From Candidatus Thalassarchaeaceae archaeon (GTDB taxonomy: Archaea > Thermoplasmatota > Poseidoniia > Poseidoniales > Thalassarchaeaceae), in assembly GCA_029250565.1 (NCBI GenBank), contig JAQXFA010000125.1, positions 1-6,335 of the forward strand: a stretch of DNA of 6,335 nucleotides. The letters are read 5' to 3'. Of the stretch, positions 1 to 5,355 are shown piece by piece (position 1 is the stretch's first letter; each line of letters opens with the position of its first letter). Under the pieces are notes generated by a model. It did no database searches. It was not told the origin of the DNA and saw nothing but the letters and a program-made list of their open reading frames with translations. The translations under genes and the position numbers were made by a program.

Positions 1-2181
1 AGTTAGGAAATATGTGTCAGGCCTGATACCATAGGGCATTGGCATAACAAGAAGGATTGTGGAACTGTCTCCATCGGAACCTATCTCCTCCGTTACAGGT
101 TGGCTAACTGACGCTTCAAGACGCCAATCAGCAGTTAATGACAAATCAAACCGTTCAGGGGAGTTGCCATTATTTGTCAACTCAATCTCAACAATTCTAG
201 TTCTTCCATCGGCCTCAGCAGTAATTTGTTGTTCAGAAGCAACCATTGTTAAATCATTAACTTGAGGTGTGTTAATACTTATTTTTCTTGTCTGTTGAGC
301 AGTTGCTGGAGATTGCCCTTCGGCTTGAATTGTCACTTCCGTAAGACCAGGAGATATCATCGTAGGTGAAGTGAATTCAGCCCAGAAATCACGGTCTTCA
401 CCTTTTGATAACTGCATGAACGTAATCTCGCTTCCATTTACTTCCGCATCCAAGAATCGGTAATGTGAACTACCCCAATCGCTACGATTGAAGTAAGCGT
501 TTAGATTCCAATATGCCATTTGATTCCCTGTATTAGACAGCCTAAACTTGACAAGTCCGGACTCATCAGGAGCGATATTAGGAACTACATTAGGATTGTA
601 ATGAGTAATATCAACAGAATAGGAAGCACCTACTGAAAGAGGAATGGAAATAATCTCTTTTGCTTCACCTGTATAGTAATCTAATAGTGAAACATTCCAT
701 TCAAGTTGCTCTACATTTGACCCCGGTGGAATTGTCAGGTTTACCCAAAATTCTGTAGTCTCGTTGTATCCAATTGGATTTAACGGTACGCTGTAATCGT
801 GGTCATTGATGTTGTTTGAGTCAATACGGATAGGTGAAAACTGATTCATCCATGTTTCATTGTCAATTAAGGAAAGGATTTGCAATGCTTTTTCGCGGTA
901 CCCGTTATTCGTCATAGTACAGTGAAGAGATGGGGGCATTGGGTCTGCGGGAATAACGAGATAACCGGTCTCTGGATTGTTACAGTTGACTGTTATTGTG
1001 TATTCCTGAACTTTCTCAATACCGAATAGTGCAAATTGGTCCACATGGAAACCTGCCGAAGCACCTGAATTGTCACTCTGGAAATGGTAACTCAAGCTGA
1101 AAACCTGGGTGCCTGTGTGAGCACCCACGTCCCATATTACTGGGGTCCAATCGTCAGTAGCGCCACTTATTCCTGATTCTGACAAATTTTTAGTGGCAAT
1201 AACTGCACCAGCAGAAGTTGCTTCTAACGAGACTTCATCATTGCCAAGACCTAATCCACCCCATACTTGAGTTGCGAGTTGCATCGAAATGTAATTACCA
1301 CCCGTAAGTGAAACCTTACAGAATGGAGCTGCATACAATCCACTGAGTTCGTTTGCAGTTATTCCCCAACCTAAACCATGTCCGGGATCTTCACAAGTCG
1401 CACCACCTGGGATGAACCAACCCCAAACAATGTGGTCGTTTCCGTTACTGACATAATCTTGACCTGGGACCGAATGCCGCCAGTGTTTTGTACCAACAAA
1501 ACCAGATGAGTTATCCATCTGCCATGGACCATGCCCATCGGTTTGATCATTGGCATCAAGGCCTACTGAGGCAAATGTAGGTGAATTGTAAGTTGCTCCA
1601 GGGCAATCCATTGCATTATCGCCATCATTGTCCCCACACATTCCCCTTTCCATATCATCAAAGAAAATAGCAATTGGTACGTGTTCTTCAGTAACATCGT
1701 TTGAGGTATCGCCTTCTGCGATTCCAGCATCAACTACACCCTTGATTATGTATCCACCACTCAAAGTGCCATTATCATCAAGTTGACTGTGAGCTGCTTC
1801 AGCAGTCCAAACAACTTCGTGCACGACTGTTTCACCGCCAGAAAGGGATAGAGAATAATTCCATTCAGCGACTTTAACCCCCACAGGGTGCCAAACTTCG
1901 ATGTAACCAGTGGCTGAAGTGTCCTGTAATGAAGAACCAGCCTGCTTGAAAGTCACTTGTATTGGTAAAACAGATGATTTCAAGAAATAATCCTTCTGCG
2001 TGCCATCTGGTTGGTCCCACTGAAACGGGGCTACCGAGGAATTCCCTATGGAAATATCTTCAATAGTAAAATCAACCATTGATTTTGGCCCTGAAGCTCC
2101 TACATTTGCTGAAATAGGGGCAATTAATGTAGCAACTAACAACAAAGTAAGGGTAACGGATTTCAGCCGGCTCATTCGCAT
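1..2181 (-). CDS. Secreted multidomain surface protein, 3' end outside window
   Basis: The frame is open from an ATG at 2181 to base 1, giving 727 residues with no stop. Residues 1-29 form a signal peptide: basic MRMSRLK, then a hydrophobic run LTLLLVATLIAPISA, so the protein is exported. Residues 36-170 look like a beta domain. Residues 172-390 resemble a MAM-like or jelly-roll fold: they open with FFDDME, hold an acidic loop between C182 and C193 (D184, D186, D188, D192, calcium-binding style), and end with FHVDQFALFG. Residues 395-635 look like Ig/CARDB-type repeats. From about 645, LTNNGNSPERFDLSL recalls NEW3-type domains of archaeal surface proteins. There are six Cys and eleven N-glycosylation sequons. 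A second in-frame ATG lies at 2175 and another upstream at 2226. I prefer 2181 because a TATA-like box sits about 29 bases upstream and the signal peptide is then of normal length. No catalytic motif is visible; the function may lie in the missing C-terminus. The domain names are by eye. Confidence 0.9.
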   Translation of the reverse strand, partial: MRMSRLKSVTLTLLLVATLIAPISANVGASGPKSMVDFTIEDISIGNSSVAPFQWDQPDGTQKDYFLKSSVLPIQVTFKQAGSSLQDTSATGYIEVWHPVGVKVAEWNYSLSLSGGETVVHEVVWTAEAAHSQLDDNGTLSGGYIIKGVVDAGIAEGDTSNDVTEEHVPIAIFFDDMERGMCGDNDGDNAMDCPGATYNSPTFASVGLDANDQTDGHGPWQMDNSSGFVGTKHWRHSVPGQDYVSNGNDHIVWGWFIPGGATCEDPGHGLGWGITANELSGLYAAPFCKVSLTGGNYISMQLATQVWGGLGLGNDEVSLEATSAGAVIATKNLSESGISGATDDWTPVIWDVGAHTGTQVFSLSYHFQSDNSGASAGFHVDQFALFGIEKVQEYTITVNCNNPETGYLVIPADPMPPSLHCTMTNNGYREKALQILSLIDNETWMNQFSPIRIDSNNINDHDYSVPLNPIGYNETTEFWVNLTIPPGSNVEQLEWNVSLLDYYTGEAKEIISIPLSVGASYSVDITHYNPNVVPNIAPDESGLVKFRLSNTGNQMAYWNLNAYFNRSDWGSSHYRFLDAEVNGSEITFMQLSKGEDRDFWAEFTSPTMISPGLTEVTIQAEGQSPATAQQTRKISINTPQVNDLTMVASEQQITAEADGRTRIVEIELTNNGNSPERFDLSLTADWRLEASVSQPVTEEIGSDGDSSTILLVMPMPYGIRPDTYFLT

Positions 2182-2205
2182 CAACAGTGGTCCCAACCGA
2201 ATCGA

Positions 2206-2214
2206 GATAAAAAG
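2206..2214 (-). promoter_or_regulatory. Putative TATA box of the surface-protein gene
   Basis: Read on the minus strand the bases are CTTTTTATC, close to an archaeal box A, centred about 29 bases upstream of the ATG at 2181. No ribosome binding site precedes that ATG. This spacing fits a leaderless transcript beginning at or next to the start codon, and it is the main reason for preferring 2181 over the in-frame ATG at 2226. By-eye call with no expression evidence. Confidence 0.45.
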
Positions 2215-2223
2215 GTTGATTGG

Positions 2224-2242
2224 CATCTGTCTAGGACAGATG
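2224..2242. repeat. Perfect 8-bp inverted repeat, candidate operator
   Basis: CATCTGTC at 2224-2231 and GACAGATG at 2235-2242 are exact reverse complements separated by TAG. The repeat lies in the 149-base gap between two divergent genes, about 10 bases upstream of the TATA-like box of the surface-protein gene and about 80-90 bases upstream of the possible starts of the membrane-protein gene. Dyads of this size and position are typical binding sites for dimeric helix-turn-helix regulators, so it could control one or both genes. There is no T-run and it follows no gene end, so it is not a terminator. Confidence 0.5.
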
Positions 2243-2330
2243 TCGCATTTCCCTACCTTTTTGGCGAAATACTGGCTGTTGAAATATCGGCCTTTTCACC
2301 TCTAAAGTAGCGAAGAGAATATGGCTCAAA

Positions 2331-3506
2331 GTGAGAGTGGGTGGGAGCGTGGCAGAGCAAAGAAGTACGCTCCTTGAGAGGTTTTGGCTCACCATTATTG
2401 TTTGTGGCCAAGTGTTACTCGCCCCTGCAATCGCATTCTCAGCAACATATTTCATTGATTTTGGCGGTATTCTCGGCGATCGCGCTCTCCTCAGAGTGGA
2501 CCTAATACCATGGATTCTAAGTGGATCACTTGGATATGGGGTACTCTCACTGGTTCTCGCTTTAGTGGTAGGCGGTTGGATGCCAGTTTCAGTAGCTGAT
2601 AAGGGGGGTTGGATGCCAGTTCTTGGAGCTAGCCGATTAGTTAAGGACGCAGCAATGATTGATAGGGCTAGAACTCATCTCCTTACATCACCATCTGGAA
2701 AAATGATGCAGATTGTGAACCGAGAAATGATTGATGGTGATCGGACACTATTGGAGGTTCACGGCGGTTTGCAGATGCTAGCAGCGCCACTTCAGATTTT
2801 ACTAGCTATCAGCCCATTACTGATGTTAAAGTTCGTACCATCTGAATGGTTAGTTCCTAATCGGCTTCTTGAATTATCAATTGTTGGCTATCTTATATCT
2901 TTAGCATTAATACTCAGAAGTTTTCCTAATTATGCCCAACGATTTGTTGGTGCAGCATCAACTGCTAGGAGATTTCTGGTCACTGTGACAAAAATAAACT
3001 GGATGTTCCCTGTGTTAATTCTGTGGCTTGTAGGTAGGATAATCGTTGGATTTGCCTTTGACCTTATTCAGCCAGATGTCTCTCAGTGGCAACAAATAGC
3101 CCTTGAAAAAAGCATTATTGAGGCATTCCTTCCTGTCAATGTTGAGGTCCCTGAAACTTCCTTCCTTGACATGTTAGTTGCTCTAGCAGTTCTCCCCTTA
3201 GCCACTTTCACAACCATGGCTGTCCTAGGAGGTGGGCGGTATGACCTACCTGATTGGCTAGTCAATACCGAATCACAATGGGAAGATTTGGAGAATTCCG
3301 AGCAACTCCTTCTTACAGATGGTTCAGAAATTGATTCCGAAGATGATGAGCAAGAAGATTTGCAGAATAATGATGAGGATGGTGAACAGGACGATACAGA
3401 TGAAAATGAGGAGGCGATTCTTGTCAAAGGCAACAGAGGTGAGATGTTGTCAGCCCTTGCTAAAGCAAAAGAGGCAACAAAATCAACTTCTTACGATGAT
3501 GATTGA
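2331..3506 (+). CDS. Unrecognised six-TM membrane protein with acidic C-terminal tail
   Basis: I do not recognise the family. The 391 residues give about six hydrophobic helices: 20-42, 58-82, 147-169, 179-197, 223-244 and 279-300. Between helices 2 and 3 is a soluble loop of about 60 residues (DKGGWMP, then SRLVKDAAMIDRARTHLL and a charged stretch). Residues 313-362 are dominated by Asp and Glu (for example EIDSEDDEQED), and the protein ends in a short Lys/Ala-rich segment (about 365-385) and YDDD. With six helices both termini lie on the same side, probably the cytoplasm. The GTG at 2331 opens the frame, but GTGs at 2337 and 2349 are also possible. A competing ATG at 2321 in another frame encodes 18 residues before a TGA (see findings). 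The gene diverges from the surface-protein gene and converges on the small membrane protein, with 22 bases between the two stops. No transport or enzyme motif is visible. Confidence 0.82.
   Translation: MRVGGSVAEQRSTLLERFWLTIIVCGQVLLAPAIAFSATYFIDFGGILGDRALLRVDLIPWILSGSLGYGVLSLVLALVVGGWMPVSVADKGGWMPVLGASRLVKDAAMIDRARTHLLTSPSGKMMQIVNREMIDGDRTLLEVHGGLQMLAAPLQILLAISPLLMLKFVPSEWLVPNRLLELSIVGYLISLALILRSFPNYAQRFVGAASTARRFLVTVTKINWMFPVLILWLVGRIIVGFAFDLIQPDVSQWQQIALEKSIIEAFLPVNVEVPETSFLDMLVALAVLPLATFTTMAVLGGGRYDLPDWLVNTESQWEDLENSEQLLLTDGSEIDSEDDEQEDLQNNDEDGEQDDTDENEEAILVKGNRGEMLSALAKAKEATKSTSYDDD
2574..2621 (+). repeat. 15-bp direct repeat 33 bp apart inside the six-TM gene
   Basis: GGTTGGATGCCAGTT occurs at 2574-2588 and again at 2607-2621. 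The period of 33 bases is exactly 11 codons, so the protein carries GGWMPV twice (residues 81-86 and 92-97) just after the second TM helix. The bases after each copy are only loosely similar, so this may be an old 11-codon tandem duplication that has since diverged. Confidence 0.7.
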
Positions 3507-3528
3507 CATCTCTCGAATATTATCAAAT

Positions 3529-4104
3529 TCAATCATCTAGATTATTGTTTATGATAGGGTGACCATCAAGGAAAAGCAACCTAAATCTACCGATTAATCC
3601 ATCATTCCTTAGTCTCCCCAAATCCGGCCGTGCTCGATCCAAATGAGATGTTCTACAATTCTGACATCGAACTGCAATAGTCTCCCAAACTATCTCTGCT
3701 GAATCACAACAGGTTGGTTCCTGAATACGGATTTCATTCAACTCATGAATTAAATCTGTTGAGTATGGAGTGTTTGGAAAAGAGAAGCCGCGCGTTGGAA
3801 TGAGACGAGATAGTATCGCCCATCCGGCACCAATGAATAGCCCAAATGCAATTGGTGAAGCGAAAGATGTCAAGATAAGATATCCAACCGCTAATGGAAT
3901 GAGAGCGAATAGGAAAGAGAGTTTCCATAATGTACTCATTATCAACATCTGTGAAATCAAGTGTTTGTCAACCGGTTGTGGCATTGGGAATGGTGCTAAT
4001 TGTCCATCCATTACATTTAATCTCGGTAAAACCATCAAAGGTAGACGTGGCAAAAATAATGAAAAAATTAGTCCACAGAGAAATTGAAAGATACTTGCAA
4101 TCAA
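3529..4104 (-). CDS. Small membrane protein with Cys cluster, coupled to aminotransferase
   Basis: Family not recognised. The 191 residues have hydrophobic segments at about 2-24, 62-80 and 82-100, followed by a soluble C-terminal half. That half holds C132-C133 and C147-x2-C150, with H154 close by; this could be a small zinc or other metal site, but the spacing is not a classical zinc ribbon. The tail is Arg/Leu/Gly-rich (DLGRLRNDGLIGRFRLLF) and ends in an Asn/Asp run. The start is a TTG at 4104, chosen because AGGTGA lies 4 bases upstream and because the next ATG (residue 24) would delete the first hydrophobic segment. The gap to the aminotransferase stop is only 8 bases, so the two are almost certainly co-transcribed, which says little about a shared task. 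Overlapping plus-strand frames lack membrane segments and a ribosome binding site. Confidence 0.72.
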   Translation of the reverse strand: MIASIFQFLCGLIFSLFLPRLPLMVLPRLNVMDGQLAPFPMPQPVDKHLISQMLIMSTLWKLSFLFALIPLAVGYLILTSFASPIAFGLFIGAGWAILSRLIPTRGFSFPNTPYSTDLIHELNEIRIQEPTCCDSAEIVWETIAVRCQNCRTSHLDRARPDLGRLRNDGLIGRFRLLFLDGHPIINNNLDD

Positions 4105-4108
4105 AAAA

Positions 4109-4114
4109 TCACCT
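4109..4114 (-). promoter_or_regulatory. Ribosome binding site AGGTGA for a TTG start
   Basis: On the minus strand AGGTGA lies 4 bases before the TTG at 4104 and matches the sequence expected to pair with the 3' end of archaeal 16S rRNA. It overlaps the TAG stop of the aminotransferase (4113-4115), which implies translational coupling. It decides the start of the downstream gene, since no ATG or GTG is available between the upstream in-frame stop and residue 24. Confidence 0.6.
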
Positions 4115-5288
4115 AAAAATCAGCTACCTGTTCAGGTGGTGGTAAATCTTTGATTCTAGCCAACACTGATTCAACGATATCCATCGCCGCCCCTATTTTC
4201 TCAACACCAATTGTATACGCGAAACGAAGATGCCCTTCACCAGCCTTACCAAACGCTGAGCCCGGTGAGCAAACAACACCTTCTTTGAGAATCTCTAGAG
4301 CGACATCAACACTGGACCACCCTGGGAAATTAAACTTGGGGAACACATAGAATGCACCCTCTGGAACATGACAGGAAACACCAGGCATAGCATTCAGTCG
4401 TTGGCATATCAAGTCGCGGCGTTGCCAAAATGCATCTCGCATTTCACTTGGATAATATGCTGACTTCTGAAGCGCCGCCAACACACCATATTGCATAGCA
4501 TCGGTTGAACACGCTGTAACATAATACTGCATTTTTTTGACTTGAGTCATGATTTCATTATTGCTTGAAAGTATGTATCCTATACGCCATCCAGTCATTG
4601 CAAATGTCTTGGAAAATGATTGAATCATCACAACTTTGTCATATCCCCCACCCAAGAAGGAAACGTGAGGCTGATCGTAGATAATCCGGTCATAAACTTC
4701 GTCGGTTATCAGCCAGAGGTCATGGCGCCGAGCAAAATCTAGTAATTCATCGCGCTGCTCAATAGTGATAGTAGCGCCAGTTGGATTACTCGGAAAGTTG
4801 TAGATAATAGCCTTAGTATTCTCATCAACTAGTTCTTCAAGAGAATCGATTGTCGGTACAAACTCATTTTCAAATGTGCATGGGTAGAACAGAGGTTCCG
4901 CACCCGTGATAGTAGCATGTGGACCATACAAAGGAAAGCAAGGGTCAGGAAGAAGGATGTTATCTCCTTGGTTCAAGAAACAAAGGGATAGAGTGAGTAA
5001 AGCATTGGTACCCGACATAGTAATACAAACATCATCTTCGGTAAGACCGGGCTCTAAGTGAGTCCACAAACCGGCTATTTCTGACCGGAGTTCTGCTAGT
5101 CCTGCAGTAGTCGTATACTTGTTGTGTCCATCTTTCATGGCTTGGTAAAAGGCCTCAATAGCCGTATCAGGTGGCTGGAAATCTGGCTCACCAAGACCTA
5201 GATGAATTGAGTCCTTTCCAGCCAAGTCAAACATCTTGCGAACACCAGTTGGCTGGATGGCTTTCGCTCGCTCGCTGAACTCGGCCAT
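4113..5288 (-). CDS. PLP-dependent class I/II aminotransferase
   Basis: Complete 391-residue fold-type I aminotransferase of the AspB/COG0436 group, normal in length. It moves an amino group between an amino acid and a 2-oxo acid using pyridoxal phosphate in the cytoplasm. Visible motifs: LGLGEPDF (30-37) and NKYTTTAGL (56-64) at the N-terminal substrate side; PSNPTG with N168; ITDEVYD with D196, expected to bind the pyridine nitrogen, and Y199; SFSKTFAMTGWRIGY, with K227 as the Schiff-base lysine and R235 near the cofactor phosphate; HLRFAY with R355, expected to bind the substrate carboxylate. All key residues are present, so it should be active. The substrate cannot be read from sequence: aspartate, alanine or aromatic amino acids are all possible. 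The ATG at 5288 has no ribosome binding site, but an A/T-rich box lies about 27 bases upstream. A different-frame ATG at 5323 is not used. It is followed after 8 bases by the small membrane protein. Confidence 0.97.
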   Translation of the reverse strand: MAEFSERAKAIQPTGVRKMFDLAGKDSIHLGLGEPDFQPPDTAIEAFYQAMKDGHNKYTTTAGLAELRSEIAGLWTHLEPGLTEDDVCITMSGTNALLTLSLCFLNQGDNILLPDPCFPLYGPHATITGAEPLFYPCTFENEFVPTIDSLEELVDENTKAIIYNFPSNPTGATITIEQRDELLDFARRHDLWLITDEVYDRIIYDQPHVSFLGGGYDKVVMIQSFSKTFAMTGWRIGYILSSNNEIMTQVKKMQYYVTACSTDAMQYGVLAALQKSAYYPSEMRDAFWQRRDLICQRLNAMPGVSCHVPEGAFYVFPKFNFPGWSSVDVALEILKEGVVCSPGSAFGKAGEGHLRFAYTIGVEKIGAAMDIVESVLARIKDLPPPEQVADF

Positions 5289-5294
5289 AGCCGA
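5281..5294 (-). other. Small inverted repeat with the aminotransferase ATG in its loop
   Basis: TCGGC (5281-5285) and GCCGA (5290-5294) are exact complements with a 4-base loop that carries the start codon (5286-5288). In an mRNA beginning upstream, this 5-bp GC-rich stem would present the AUG in a hairpin loop. If the message is leaderless the left side of the stem would be missing and no hairpin would form. It may be chance in a GC-rich patch that also has a CCGA tandem repeat (5291-5298). Confidence 0.3.
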
Positions 5295-5310
5295 CCGACC
5301 GGTGCCGAGA

Positions 5311-5319
5311 TTATCAATA
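5311..5319 (-). promoter_or_regulatory. Putative TATA box of the aminotransferase gene
   Basis: On the minus strand an A/T-rich stretch reads TATTGATAA, centred about 27 bases upstream of the ATG at 5288, in a gap otherwise GC-rich close to the start. The distance fits an archaeal box A driving a leaderless transcript. The match is weaker than that of the box at 2206-2214. If real, the aminotransferase and small membrane protein form their own transcription unit separate from the protease gene. Confidence 0.35.
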
Positions 5320-5355
5320 CCATGTTGCTAATCTCAAAACTGCTAAGAGCAAAAA

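Noticed and set aside
59..265. Short plus-strand open frame opposite the surface-protein gene
   Set aside because: It lies wholly inside a continuous 727-codon minus-strand frame with a signal peptide and recognisable domain style, and has no ribosome binding site or family features.
2182..2226. Upstream in-frame ATG at 2226 as start of the surface protein
   Set aside because: It would add 15 residues before the signal peptide, falls within the inverted repeat, and lies upstream of the TATA-like box, so a transcript from that box would lack it.
2048..2305. Plus-strand open frame across the signal-peptide region and divergent gap
   Set aside because: It is antisense to the signal peptide and runs through the candidate promoter and palindrome; the protein shows no coherent features.
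3083..3433. 116-codon minus-strand frame rich in Ser and Cys
   Set aside because: It is the antisense image of the Asp/Glu-rich tail: GAT/GAA codons read backwards give Ser, Phe and Cys runs. This is an artefact of composition.
3507..3528. Possible shared terminator between the convergent genes
   Set aside because: The 22-base gap is AT-rich but has only a 4-bp inverted match and no clear T-tract on either strand.
3770..4087. 105-codon plus-strand frame opposite the small membrane protein
   Set aside because: The minus-strand frame has membrane segments, a ribosome binding site and operon spacing; the plus-strand product has none of these.
5351..5355. T5 run on the minus strand just after the protease stop, as a terminator
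   Set aside because: Archaeal termination can use T-tracts, but five T with no second tract or stable hairpin is too weak to call.
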